64,000 nt of DNA from contig CP093831.1 of assembly GCA_033063855.1 (NCBI GenBank), positions 11,966,001-12,030,000 on the forward strand, given 5' to 3'. The notes under the pieces are model-generated. The model saw nothing but the letters and a program-made list of their open reading frames with translations, was not told the DNA's origin and did no database searches. Shown piece after piece: positions 1 to 15,000 of the stretch. Numbering within the stretch: the stretch's first letter is position 1; every line of letters begins with the position of its first letter. Made by a program: the position numbers and the translations under genes. Source of the stretch: Smittia aterrima (lineage: Eukaryota; Arthropoda; Insecta; Diptera; Chironomidae).

Positions 1-3000
1 AAGAAGAAATTCAAAGCGACAAACGCATTGAAATTGTTAAAGACGGTCGCAAACGTAAGATCATAATCAAGGATGCTAAAGTCAGTGATGCTGGTGCGTA
101 CTCTTGCGTTTCAAACGCTGACAAGACTCTCGCAGATATCACCGTCAATTATCAGAACAAGTTCTTGAAGAAACTCAAGGACACTGACATGATTGAACGC
201 GAGAAGGTTGTGTTTGAAATTGAATTACAAGATCAGACTGCAAACGCTGACTGGTTCTTAAACGGAGAGCCATTGAAGGAAGGCGAAGACATTGAATTGA
301 AGAATCTTGGAGGCGGGAAACATCAATTGATCTTCAAGAATGCTAAAATGGAACACGCCGGCAGCTTGGAGTGCAAATCTGGAGATTTGTCTTCAAAATG
401 CGACGTTCGTGTTCTCAAGGGTGAAACAAGCCCAATTGTTGATGCTCCTGAGGTTATCGAGCAGCCAATCGATAAGGGAGGTCCGTTCGAAATTGAAATC
501 CCTTACCGCATTGACGGAACTCGCAAGAGTCCAGTTCAAGCAAAGATCGTTGGTCCAGATGGAAAAGTCTTGGGCAAGAACGATGCTGAAATCATCATTA
601 AAGACGACAAGGTTATCATTAAATTGAAGAAACCAAATCGTGCAATGTCAGGACCTTACAAGGTGACCATTGAAAATGCTCAAGGCGCTGTTGAAAGCCC
701 AATCAAGCTCAACATGATGACTCCACCAACAGCTCCACAAAAACTCGAAATGAAGGATTTGTTCGAATCCAATTTCACACTCAAATGGGCACCACCAGCT
801 GACGACGGAGGATCTCCAGTCATCGGTTACAAGATTGAAGTTGACAATCAAACTGAAAAATCTTCGTGGTACGCTTATGTGCCAAAGGATGAAGATGTCA
901 TTCAAATTGAAAAGGGCGACAAGATCGGAAGAGTCGTCAGTGAACTCGAAAGATACATCAAACCAGCTCTCACTCGCTATAAGGTTGAAGGTTTCCGTAA
1001 GGGAAATGTGCTTAGAGTTCGCATTCGCGCTGCTAATCGCGTTGGTGAATCTGAACCAGCAAACATTAACGATCGCGTTACCATGAAGAATCCATGGAAC
1101 GTTCCAAACCCTCCACGTGACGTAGAAGTCATTGATTGGACTGAGACTACTTTGTCTGTTCAATGGAAGGCTCCTGACTCTGATGGAGGATCCCCAATCA
1201 CTGGATACGTTGTTGAATACAAGGAGAAGATGGCATCGACATGGAAATCATATGTCGAGCCTGATCCAACGAAGACAACAACAATCATCCCTGAATTGCG
1301 TACTGGAGCTCAATACGTTGTTCGTATTCGTGCTCGCAATCGTGAAGGTGACTCTGAACCTTCAGCTCAAACTCCACCAAAGATTGCTAAGGCTCGTTTC
1401 GTTAAACCATTCTTCGTTGATGTCGGAACAATGCAAAACATCACGATTAGAAAGGGACAAATTGCTCGTTGGGATGTTGCATTCGGAGGAGAACCAGATC
1501 CAACATCAGCTTGGACTTTCAGCAAGGGAAGACTTGGAGTTGCACCTGAAGTTCCTGTCAAACCAACAGCAGACGATCATGTTACACTTGAAAGTTATGA
1601 CAAGAACACTGTTCTCACTGTCAAGAAAGCAGTCCGAACTGATTCAGGTCGTTACTTTATTCGTGTCACGAACGAAGTCGGAGTTGCTGAACACAAAGCT
1701 GACTTGTTGGTTCTTGACAAGCCATCACCACCAGACGGCGAACCCGAAGCAACAAAGATTCGTTCTGATTGCGCTACTGTTGCTTTCAGACCACCGAAAG
1801 ACGATGGCGGTTGCCCAATCTTAGGTTTCATTATCGAAAAGATGGATACTGAAACTGGACGTTGGGTTAGCGCTGGTGAATGTGGACCAGAAGCAACTGA
1901 ATTCGAAGTCAAGGGATTGACTAAGGGAAAACGTTACAAGCTTCGTGTCAAGGCCTACAACAAGGAAGGCGAATCTGAACCCAGCGAAATGTCTGAGAGC
2001 TTCGTCGCTCAAAATCCTTACGGTAAGGTTTCATTAAGGTCTCCAACACTTTCTATTTCACTTTTTATTTGTTCACACAAGCTCGTCATTGTGACATCTC
2101 TCAAAACTCTTTTTTTATCACAAAACTATTTTATACTAACTTGAACTTGCACTCTCTTCAACAAACCTTTCAAAACACGAATGATGTGTTATTCTAGATG
2201 AACCCAATGCACCTGGCAAACCTGAAATCATTGATTACGATAATAAATCGGTAACTTTGAAATGGGAACCTCCAAAGAACGATGGTGGTCGTCCAATCAC
2301 AAACTACGTAATCGAAATGTTGAACAAATATCAACCGGATTGGGTTGAGTTGATGCCAACTGAGACAAATGCATGCGAATTTAAGGTTCCTGGATTGAAA
2401 GAGCGTATGGCTTATCAATTCCGTGTTCGTGCTGTGAACAAGGCTGGCAAATCAGCGCCATCGCCTCCAACCGACAATCATATTGTTCGCCATAAGAATC
2501 GTAAGTATTCGATCACTCGACGAGGGTAGAGGTGAAAACAGAAGACAACGGTGAACTCTAAACATAAATGATTGAAGAAACAATGAACTTTCCTAAGTTT
2601 GTTATAGTAGTTTGACCCCCAGTGTTTCTTCCTCATTGTGTGGTTTATTCATTTAGAAATCTGTCAGTGAACGTCAATGTAAATTTTCCCTTAGAGGTTT
2701 CAATCCTCGTGTTGTTCTATCGTTTGTTTACGTACACGCACCCCTGTCAAGTAATCAAAACTATCCTGCACAACATTTCCCCTTAAACAATCTCTGTAAA
2801 TAACATTTTCTCACCAAACAAAAATTTAGTTAAGCCACGCATTGACCGCGAGCAGATGAAGAGCATTACGATCAAGGCTGGTCGTTCATTGCAATGGGCA
2901 GTTGATGTCGAAGGTGAACCCGCTCCTACAATCGAATGGGTTTGGCGTGATGGAATTGCGCTTCAAGATACTGAACGCATCAAGATCGATAACAGTCAAC

Positions 3001-6000
3001 CCAATCACACTATTTTCACCATCGCTGATGCTAAGCGTGAAGATCGTGGAAAATACACGTTGAAGTAATTTGATTCGCTCTCTTTCTCGAACGATAATTT
3101 ATTAAATATTTCTTTAATAGAGCAACCAACAAAAGCGGTAAAGATGAATGGAGCGCAGAGTTCATCGTTCTTGGAGTTCCTAAGGGAGCTCAAAGTTGCG
3201 AATGTACTGAAGCTCTTAACGGAACCGCTAAGCTTAGGATCAAGAAGCCAACTGACGATGGCGGTGTTCCAATTACTGGATACACGATCGAGAAATTAGA
3301 TCCTGAAACAGGAAAATGGGTCCGCGCTGCATATGTCCCAGCAAACAAGACTGGAAGTGGCGATGAATTCGATGCTTTGATCCCTAACTTGGAAAATGGA
3401 AAACCATACAAGTTCCGTGTCAAGGCCGAGAACGATGAAGGCGAAAGTGATTTCACTTACACTACCGTAAATTTTGAAATTACCTTCTTTTGGGAATTGA
3501 TTTTCTTAATTGATTTTCCTTTTTAGGGTGAAATTACACCAGTTGGAGCTCCCTCTGCCGGTGGAAAGCCTGAAATTGTTGATTTTGATGAGAGCTCTGT
3601 TGAACTCGAATTCCAACCACCAGAAGATGATGGTGGTGCGCCAATTGAAGAATACGTTATTGAACAACGCGATCCAAAGACTGGCCAATGGAATCCAGTC
3701 AAGACAATTCCTGCCGACAAGGAAGATGATGCCAAGGCCAAGAAAGAAAAGAGAAAGAAGAAGAAGGTCAAGGCTAAGGTTGATGGACTCAATGAAGGCG
3801 ATAACGTTCAGTTCCGCATTCGTGCTAAGAACAAGGGAGGTCTTGGAGAAGCTAGTGATGCAACTGATGTTCATAAGGTTCGTCCAAAGAAGATGAAGCC
3901 AAGAATTGATCGCAATGCCATGAAGGACTTGACATTGAAGGCTGGAAAAACTCACGCCTTCGACGTTCCAGTTCGAGGTATCCCAGCTCCTGAATACGTG
4001 TGGAGCATCAAGGAATACGTTATCGAAACCAACGAGTTGTTCAGACTTGATAGTGATACACCAAATGTTGCTAAGTTGAACATTCTTGACGCTCAACGTA
4101 AGAAGAGTGGAGTTTTGAAATTGAAAGCAACCAACGAGCATGGTTCAGATGAATACGAGATCGAATACACTGTCTTGGGTGCACCATCAAGACCTAACAT
4201 TAAAAAGAAGGTCGATCTTGTTGATGCTAATAAGAAACTCGCTAAGGGTAAAGGAAAAGGAAGAGGAGGAGATGACAAGGAGAACGAATATCCAAGTCTT
4301 CATGGCTTCCAAGGCCGCGATTTCCCTGATGATGAAGGTGACGACGACGGTTCCGGCAAAGGAAAGGGCAAGAAGAAGAAGCCTCGTTCTGACATTGCTG
4401 GAGTTGGAGGAACATCTCCACTCGCTGCTCAAGTCAACTGGACTGCTCCAGAAGATGATGGCGGCGTTCCACTTCAGAAATACATCATTGAAGCTCGTCC
4501 TGAAAAGGGAGGAAAATGGGAGAAGGTTCAAGAAGCTGACCCAGAAGATACAGCGGCGATCATCAGGGGATTGAAACCCGATGAGAAATATAAGTTCCGT
4601 GTTCGTGCTGTCAACAAGAATGATGAAGTTGGAGATCCAGCTGAAACAGATGTTTGCTACGTGCCTCCAAATGTAAAAGCACCAGATGAGGCTGGCAAAC
4701 CTGAAATTGTTGATTTCAATGAGAAATCAGTAAAATTGAAGTTCAAGCCTCCACGTAACGATGGCGGAGCGCCTGTCACTCATTACATCATTGAGGCTAA
4801 AGACAAGAATCTGCCATCAGGAGGATGGAAGGAAATCGCTGTTACCGACAGCCCCAAACCTGAAGCTGAAGTTGATGGACTTAGAGAAGGCCAAACTCTT
4901 CAGTTCCGTGTTCGTGCTGTTAACGACGCCGGTGTTGGTGAACCTGGTGAAGCTTCAGAAGCTCATTTGGTTCGTGCTAAGAATGCACCACCTCAGATTC
5001 TTCGTGACAGCTTGAAGAAGGAAGTCAGAGTCGACTTAAATTCGAATATGCGAATTGATCTTGAATATAAGGGAGAGCCCGAGCCAACCGTCGAGTTCTA
5101 CTTGAAACCCCGTAAGCGTAAGGGCAAACCAGAAGCTCCTACAGAGACAGAATATGGAAACACATTTACTGTAGGCAACTGGCATCGCAATGAGCCAGCA
5201 GCTGATGCTTTGACGTACTCTGGTTATTTCGTCATCGACCGAACCGAACGAACATATGGTGGCGAATTGACCATTGTCATTAAGAATGAGAACGGGGTTG
5301 ACTCTGAACCAATTGCTATCCGCATTATTGGCCCACCAAAGAGTCCAAGAGGTCCATTGGAAGCAGTCGATGTCACGAAGGAGGGTTGCACTTTGAAGTT
5401 CAAGCCTCCAGTCGATGATGGCGATTGTCAACCAACAAGCTATCAAGTTGAGAAAATGGATACTAAGACTGGTTTGTGGGTACCATGCGCAAAGATTGCT
5501 GCACCAATTGAAGGAGATGACGAAACTGATATCAAGGTTCCAATTAAGGGACTTGAAGAAGGTCAACGTTATCAATTCCGCGTTAAAGCTGTTAACGATG
5601 AAGGTGCAAGTGAACCTTTGACAACTGACGGATCAATCCTCGCTAAGGATCCATTCGGCATCACAACGCCACCAGGTCTTCCAAGTGTTGTTGATTTTGA
5701 TGGTCCAATGGTTGAATTGGAATTCACTCCACCAATGCGCGATAACGGAGCGCCAGTCCAAGCCTATATCATTGAAAAGAAGTTGAAAGGTGACGATCGC
5801 TGGGAGAAAGCTGCTGAAGTACCAAGTATGGGATCAGGACCACAAAAAGCAAAGGTTAAGGGACTCCAAGAAGGAGGTCAATATCAATTCCGTGTTAAAG
5901 CTGTCAACAAAGGTGGTGTCAGTGACCCATCCGAAGCCAGCAATTGGCATTTGGCAAGAAAGAAGAACGGTAAGCCTCCTTGACATTTATAAATTAATTA

Positions 6001-9000
6001 GAATTTTGATTTAAATCGAAACTTTCAGCAAAACATTTCAATTTAACTTTGTGTGTTTTGTTTTAAATAGTTCCGTGTAAATTGTTGTAGAAACTTTCAT
6101 GTAAATTTGTGTTTCCCTTTGAAGTAGAAACGTTTCTTCAATCGACACAAACAGACGACATGAAAACCTTTTTATGCTGTTCACTAATATTTTATTTGAA
6201 TTCCAACAGTTCCTCCATGCATCGACCGAACGAATCTCAAGGACATGACAGTTCGCGCTGGTTTGTCACTTGCATTCGATGTTAAGGTCGTCGGTGAACC
6301 TCAACCAACAATTACCTGGTTCTTCAACGATCAACCAATTGAGGGAATCAACGTTGAAAGCTTAGCTGAAAACGCACGAGTTAAAATTGATGAGCCATCT
6401 CCATTCACTGCTCCTTCAAGCTTGGCTGGAAGTGGCGCTGCTATTATTGAGAGCCCAAGCACTTACATCTCGAAATATTGTTTGTTAAGATCGTCACCAT
6501 TCTGGGCCGGTAAATGGACAATTAAGGCTGAGAACATCAACGGAGTTGATCAAGTTGACTTCAAGGTTGATGTTGCTGCCCCTCCAAATCCCCCTCGTGG
6601 ACCTTTGGAGATTTCTGATGTCAGCAAGAATGGATGTCATTTAGCCTGGAAAGAACCTGACCCCGTTAACGGAGGTAAACCAGAGTTATATCGCATTGAA
6701 AAGATGGATTTGGCACTCGGTGGAGCTTGGATTCCATGTGGAGAAACCACAAAACCAGAAGCTGATGTTACTGGTTTGTCTGAAGGTCACACTTACAAAT
6801 TCCGTGTGGTTGCTGTTAATCCTAATGGAGAATCAGAGCCATTGGAAGCTGATAAACTTGTAACAGCTAAAGATCCATTTGATGTTCCTGGAAAGCCTGG
6901 AGTGCCTAAATGCACTGCATGGGACAAAGACTTTGCTGAATTTGAATGGGCTGCCCCATCGAGCGACGGTGGAGCTCCAATTGAAAGCTATGAAGTTGAA
7001 TGCAAGCGTGGCGACTCTCGCGTTTGGGAGAAGCAACCAATTGTGTTCGCTAAGAATGGCCGAAGCATCAGAATCCCTGGTGTTGAAGGAGAAGAAGTTG
7101 AAATTCGTGTTTGCGCAATCAACAAGGCTGGAAAGTCTTTACCATCAAATGCTTCAGAGCGCGTTAAACTTCGTCCATCAAAGGTTGCCCCAACTATCAA
7201 GATCGGCAACGTACCAGCAAATCTTATTGCAGTACCAAAGATTGGCGAAGAAGAATCCGCAGACAAACCATTCTTGCAAGTCAATCATCCTAAGGATAAA
7301 CCAATTAAGTTCTCTTTGTTGATCAATGGTGAACCTGAACCAACCGTCGAAGTTTTCGATGGTGACAAGAAATTGAATCCAAAGGAAGATGGCATCGAAT
7401 TCGAATACGCTGATGGCGAACTTGTCATGAAACTTGACAAGCCAAAACGTAAGAAGCCACGTCGCCTACGAATTGTCGCTAAGAACCGAAATGGTGTAAA
7501 GGAAGAAAAGGTCAACATCGATTTCTTGGGCCCACCAGAAGCTCCCGAAGGTCCATTGACTACATCTCAAGATCAAAGCTTAGGCGAACCTCATGTCATC
7601 CTTCACTGGAAGGCACCTGAGGATGATGGTGGATCTCCAATTGACAGCTACGTCGTTGAAAAGCAAGACGCAGCTACTGGCCGATGGGTTCAAGCTGGAT
7701 TTGCTGACGCTCCTAAACCTAACGCTGATGGAACGAAGCCTGAATTAGAATTCCTTTGCCCTGGATTGGTCGAAGGAAATGCTTACAATTTCAGAGTTAA
7801 AGCTCGTAATGCTGAGGGTGATTCAGAACCTTTGGAAACTGAACAATCGATCATTGCAAAATCTCCATGGACTGTTCCAGGAGCCCCACAAAACGTTAAA
7901 GTTATTGATTGGGGACGCAATTTCGTAACACTCGAATGGACTCCTCCTGACACAGACGGAGGTGTTCCAATTGAAAAGTACTTGATCGAAAAGAAGGAAG
8001 TTCACACTTCTAAATATACTCGTGGTACTGAAGTTATTCTCGGCAAGTTGAAGCCTGGAGAGGAAGCACCTCTTGTGTTCTCAGTTAAGGTTCCAGACTT
8101 GTCTGAAGGAAACCGTTATCAGTTCCAAATCAAGGCTGTCAACAAAGCCGGACCTGGACTTCCAAGCTCTCCAACGCAACCCGTTGAATGTAAGGACCGT
8201 TTCGCTCCAGCTCGTATTGAAGATCGCCATGGATCACGCACTCTTGTTCTTCATGTTGGACAACCAATGAAGATCGATGTCAGATTCAGTGGTGAACCTT
8301 GCCCAGATCGTTACTGGCTTTTCAACAAGGAACGTCTCGATCTTGACAGATCAGCTGAACCATCTAAACCTGGTAAGAGTCTTGCAGACAAGACTAAAGA
8401 CGAAGGCGAAGAAAAGAAGAAAGAATCTCTCTTCGATTCTCCTGAAGATAAGGAAGCTTTCGTTAAAGCTATTCATTGCGAAATGGAAGATTACCGTTGC
8501 AAGATCAGCGTTTCTTCCGTTACTCGTGCTCATCTCGGCTTGTGGCAATTCAAGGTTGCTAATCAATACGGTTCAGATGAACTCGATGTGACTGTTCAAA
8601 TTGTCGGACCACCTGGATCAATTGAACTCGAAATGAAAGATATCACTGCAGAAACTGCTACCATTAAGTGGATGCCTCCACTTGATGATGGTGGAATCCC
8701 TATCGATTACTACTGGGTTGAGAAGCGTCGTCTTGATGAATCGACTCGTTTCACAACAATGGGTCGTACAAAGGACACTCACTACGTTGCAACTGAACTT
8801 GAAGAAGGTGTTGCTTACGAGTTCCGTGTTCGTGCTTGCAATAATGAAGGTGATGGTGAACCATCAGTTATTGCTCATCGTCATTGCCCGGATATTCACA
8901 AGGCACCTGCCAAACCAGGACAGCCTGATGTTTACGATTGGGACAAAGACTGGGCTGAACTTCGTTGGGCTCCACCTGTTGCTGACGGCGGTCGTCCAAT

Positions 9001-12000
9001 CACTGGCTACCAAATTGAGAAACGCAAGAAGGACGGAGTTGCCAAATGGATTAAGATTGGCGAAACTCCACAGACCGAATTCCGTGCTCCTAATTTGGAT
9101 GAAGGAGAGGAATACGAATTCCGTGTTCGTGCTGTTAACGCAGTCGGTCCTTCAGAGCCTAGCGAACCTTCAAAGGGATGCATCGCACGTGCCAGAAAAT
9201 GTAAGTTTATCAATATTTTTTTTTCAAAGAACTTCAATAATTATTTTTGTTTTTAGTGGCCCCCAAAATCGATCGTCGTACTCTTGGAAACATCAAGGTC
9301 AAGGAAGGAGAAGTTTACTTCATTGACGTTCGTGTTGCTGGTGAACCAGATCCAACAATCTCATGGGAGTTCAATGATCGTTCTCTCATGTCGACAACTC
9401 ATATGTCGATTCGCAACGAACCTTACAAATCTTATTTGAAGAACGTTGAAGCAACTCGCCGTGATGCTGGTCGCTACAAGATCATGGCAACTAACAAATT
9501 TGGTTACGATGAAGCTGAGCTGGAAGTTCAAGTTATCTCGAAACCATCTGCTCCTGAAGGACCATTGGAAGTCTCAGACATTCACTCCGAGGGCTGCAAA
9601 TTGAAGTGGCGTAAGCCTAAAGACGATGGAGGTTTGCCAATCGATCACTACGCTGTTGAGAAGTTCGATGCTGAAACTGGAATTTGGTTGCCAGTTGGAA
9701 AAACTGACGGAAATACTCCTGAATTGGAAGTCGATTGTTTGACTCCAGAACATGAATACAAATTCCGTGTTCGTGCTGTTAACGCTGAAGGAGAATCTGA
9801 GCCATTGGAAACTCTCACTCATATCGTTGCTCGTGATCCATTCACACTTCCATCTGCTCCAGGAGCTCCTAAACCAACAATGTGGTCTATCAATCACATT
9901 GAACTGGAATGGGAGCCTCCAGCAAGTGACGGAGGTGCACCAATCACTCACTACGTCATTGAAAAGAAGGACAAGTACTCTCCAATCTGGGAAAGATGCG
10001 GCGAAAGCAACGGCAACAAACCACAAGGAAACATCACTGGACTTATTGAAGGCGTTGAATATCAATTCAGAGTTTGCGCTGTTAACAAGAAGGGTCTTGG
10101 AGACTTCGGTCCACCTTCTCGTCCACATGTCGCTCGCCCTCATCATATTGCTCCTAAGATTGATCGTCGTACATTCAAGGACATCACTTTGCCAGTTGGA
10201 ACTTTGTTGAAGTTCGATGTTACCGTAATTGGAGAACCAACTCCTAAGATCGAATGGAGATTCAACAAAGCTCGTTTGGAAAGCGGAGGAAACTGCGAAA
10301 CACTCATTACTGACTACGGAACAAGACTTTTCCGTCGTCCAGTCACTCGCGCTGATGCTGGTGGCTATGAAATTTTCGCTAGCAACGAATATGGCAAAGA
10401 CACTGCAACAGTTGATGTTAACGTTGTCGATGTTTCTGATGCACCAGGTGGTCCATTGGAGATTTCCGATGTCAGCAGCAGTGGATGCAAATTGAAATGG
10501 AAGCGTCCTAAGGATGATGGAGGTTCTCCGATTGAATACTATCAAGTTCAGAAGCAAGATGTTGCAACTGGCGTTTGGATTCCATGTGCTAAATCTACTG
10601 AACCTCATGCCGACGTTTCAGGATTGCAAGAGGGCCAGGAATATAAATTCCGTGTCGTTGCAGTCAACTCTGAAGGAGAAAGTAAACCACTCACTGGCGA
10701 AGAATCAATCATTGCCAAAAATGAGTTTGATATTCCATCAGCTCCTGAAAATGTTCGCGCTTTGCGTATTGATGCTAACGAAATTACTATTCAATGGTCT
10801 CCACCAAGACAAGACGGAGGAGCTCCAATTGAACGGTATGAAATTCAGAAACGTGATCGTTTCGGTAATTGGGATCGTGTCGGAGAAACTGAAGTCACTG
10901 GCCCAGGATCTGATCCAACATTCAAATGCACTGGACTTATTTTGGGAGAACTTTATGAATTCAGAGCTCGCGCTCAAAACAAAGCAGGCTGGAGCGAGTG
11001 GTCATTGCCATCTCGTAAATTCGAAACAGCCAATGCTGAAGCACCACCTCATTTGAGTGTTGTCAAGAGCCCGAACAATGGAACTTTCGCTCCAGAGAAG
11101 CCTGATGGCGAGAAACTTACGATCAATGCTCTTGGAGGAGCTGTCATCAGAAACACTCATGATAACTCATCGAATCTTATTAACGTTGGAGTCTGGCGCA
11201 TTCGTGCTGGCGACAGCGCTGCTTTCGAGTTCGCTGTTAAGGGAACTGAGCCAATCGTCATGAAATGGCTTAAAGGCGGTCGTGCTGGTGTCTCACAAAG
11301 CGAACAGATTAAAGCTGTTGCAACTGAAACAACTGCCAAGTTCCTTCTTCGTACAGTTACCCGCAATGAAAGTGGCGGTTATGCTTTGACAGCTCAAAAC
11401 GATTTCGGTTGTGATGCTGCTGTCATTCACTTGTACGTTATGGATGTACCATCTCCACCAGGAGGACCACTTCGTGCTAAAGCCATCGGTGAGAAGGAAG
11501 CTGCAATCAACTTCAAAGCCTCGCCAATCGATGTCGACCCACAATACACTGTTCCAATCGATTCTTACGTCGTCGAAAAATGCGACGAAGCTACTGGCAG
11601 ATGGGTTCAATGCGCTGAAGTTTCTCAGCCTCCTTTCCCAGGAGAAAACTTGAACATCGATGGATTGTTGCCTGGACATAAATACAAATTCCGTGTCCGC
11701 GCATGCAACAAGTATGGAAAGTCAGATCCTTTGACTTCAACTACTCCAATCGAAGCCAAATCTCCATACACTCCACCAGAACGTTGTGGCGCTCCAGAAG
11801 TCACAGATTTCGATTCAGATTTTGTTGAGCTTGAATGGGAACGTCCACCACACAGAAATATTATTCCAAAGGATGATGGTGATGCTGTCGACTCATTCGG
11901 CGAAAAGAAACTTGGAGAACCTCCAATTCTTGGATACTTGGTTGAATACAAAGATCAAGCTGGAGGTGACTGGGTTACTGGAGCTGAAGTTGAAGGTGAC

Positions 12001-15000
12001 AATAACAAGGCTCGTTTGGAGAACTTGCCAGAAGGTGCTAATTTGATCTTCCGTGTAACTGCCCGCAATATTGCTGGTTACGGTATCGAATCGCCACCAT
12101 CGAAACTTCATCGCATGAGACCAAAGAATGCTCCACCACGTATCGACAAGTCTTCATTGCACAACGTTCGTGTTCGTGCTGGAGCTTCAGTCGATTTGAA
12201 CGTTCCATTCAGCGGCGAGCCTACGCCAAGAATCGAATGGTGTCGCAATGATGTTCCTTTGTATGAAAATGATCGCATCAGAATCAACACTGAATTCCCC
12301 CACACGAGATTCCGTATCATGGACTCGAAACGTTGCGATGCTGGAACTTACACTATCGTTGCTAAGAATGACAACGGAATGGATAAGGCTACCGTTCGCG
12401 TCGAAGTTCTTGATGCTCCATCAGCACCAGAAGGTCCATTAAGAGTCAGTGAGATTTGCAAAAATGCTTGCACTCTCACATGGCGTCCACCAAAGGATGA
12501 TGGAGGAGCCCCAGTTGAAACTTACATTGTCGAAAAGATGGATTTGGAAACATTACGATGGGTTCCAGTTGGAGAAACTGTTCAACTCAACTTCCGTGTT
12601 CCAGCTTTGATTGAAGGCCGTCAATACCAATTCCGTGTCAAGGCTGCTAACAAGATTGGTGCTTCACCTTATCTTACTACTTCTCAGCCAATCACTGCTG
12701 AAGACGAATTCAAACGTCCTGACAAACCAGGAGCACCAAAGGTTACTGACTCAGACGCTACTTGGGTCGATTTGGAATGGACTGCTCCTAAGAGAGATGG
12801 AGGTTCTCCGATCGAGTACTACAAGATCGAGAAACGTCCAGCTCGCGGAGGAAATTGGGTAGATGCTGGAAGATTTGACGCTCCGGAAACAACTGGACGC
12901 GTTAAGGATCTCACTGAGGGAGAGAAATATGAATTCCGTGTCATTGCAGTCAACAAAGGTGGAGATTCTGATCCATCTGAAGCTAGCCACGAACATTTGA
13001 TGAAGGCTAAGTTCGCTGCTCCACACTTGGACAGAACTAGCTTGCCTGATTTGGTCGTACGTGAAGGTAAATCCGCTAAGTGGACAATCAACGTCTCTGG
13101 ATCACCTCAACCTAAGGTTGAATGGCGTCGTGGAACTACTCTCATTGAAGAGGGTGCTCCTCATACTCACTTGAGCTACTTCAGTGGAGAAGCTGTGTTT
13201 GAAATTCCATTCAGCAAACGCGCTGATAGCGACACTTACTCTCTTACTGTCGTTAATGAAGTTGGCAAAACAACTGTTACCGGAAACTTGAAGGTTATCT
13301 CAGTTCCTGGACCACCAGAACCACCACTTGAAGTTACTAACATCACACGTGATGCTTGTACTCTTAGCTGGAATCCTCCGAAAGATGATGGAGGTGTTCC
13401 AGTTCAATACTACAAGGTCGAGAAGATGGATGTCTCTCGTGGAACATGGCAAGATGCTGGCATTCGTCCATCACAACCATTCGCTCATATCTCCAACTTG
13501 CAATATCGTAGAAACTACATGTTCCGTGTTATTGCTGTTAATGAAGTTGGTGATTCAGATCCTTTGAGCACTAGAATTGCAATGTGCGCTCGTGATCCCT
13601 ATGCCGAGCCTTCAGCTCCAGGAAAACCAATGGTCGTCGACTGGGATATGGGCAAGGTTGTCTTGCACTTCCAGCCATCAGCAAACGACAACGGTTCTCC
13701 AATCGATCATTACATCATCGAAGCATTGGAAGCTCCATTAGGAGTTAATGTTCCGGCTGATGATAACTCACCAATGTGGCATCGTGTTGCTGAAATTCCA
13801 CGACGCAACGGAACTGTCATGAACGAGCGTCTTGGACAAGTGTTTGAAGGAATCATCACTGATTTGAATCCACAGCGAGTCTATTCTTTCCGTGTTATTG
13901 CTGTTAATGCATCTGGAGAATCTGATCCTAGCCAGAAGACCGACTTTGTACAACCAAAGTTGCGTCAACTCGCCCCACGCATTCTCACTGCAATCTCACA
14001 CTCTTACACTTTCAAGAACGGTGTTATCTTCCATTTGGATATCGATTTCGAGGGTGAACCAGAACCACTCGTTGAATGGAAACGTGTTACACGTGACAAG
14101 ACAACTTTGGCTTCGTTGGATTCAACTGATGCTTTCGAAATTGCAAATGTTTTGGAATCAAACGAACGTCGTACAGTTACTGCCGTTGGATGGCATACAA
14201 ATCTTCATATTGTCAATTTGAAACCAGGCGATGATGGAGGTTATTACGAAGTTAAGGTCTCTAACGCAAGTGGAAGTGATCAACGTCGCTTCCAATTGGT
14301 CGTTCTTGAACCACCAGAGGCTCCTCGTCCTCCATTCAAGTTCGAGAAGGTTACTTCAGGATCTGTCACTTTGTCTTGGTCACCACCAGATTACGATGGA
14401 GGTTCGCCACTCACTGCTTACGTTATTGAGAAACAAGATATCACTCACGGAGGTGGATGGGTTCCTGCTGTCTCATACATCAACCCAACAACGGTTCACG
14501 CAATCGTCCCTAAGTTGCAAGATCAAACCATCTATCAATTCCGCGTTTTCGCTGAAAACTTGCAAGGACGTTCACCACCACTTGTCAGTGAAAAGAGAAA
14601 GGTTGCTAACTCTGTTCAAGTTCCTGGACGACCACAAGCCCCAATTGCTGCTGATGTCAACGCAGAATTCATTTTGGTCACCTGGACTCCTCCAATTTCT
14701 GACGGAGGAGCTCCAATTGAAGGCTACGTCTTGGAGAGACGTGATCGTCTTTATGGAAGATTCATCAAGTGCCACAGCGACATTCTTCGTGGAGCTCCAT
14801 TCAAGGACACTAAAGTCACTGAAGGTCATGCTTACGAGTACCGCGTTGCTGCAGTTAACTCAGCTGGCGAAGGAGAATTCTCAGATGCTTCCCAACCATT
14901 CTATGCCAAGAATCAAAAGGAAGGTGCTCACATTATTCTCGACTCTTCAGTTCGCAAATCTGTTAAGATTCGTCAAGGCGAACCACTTAGATTGTCTGTT

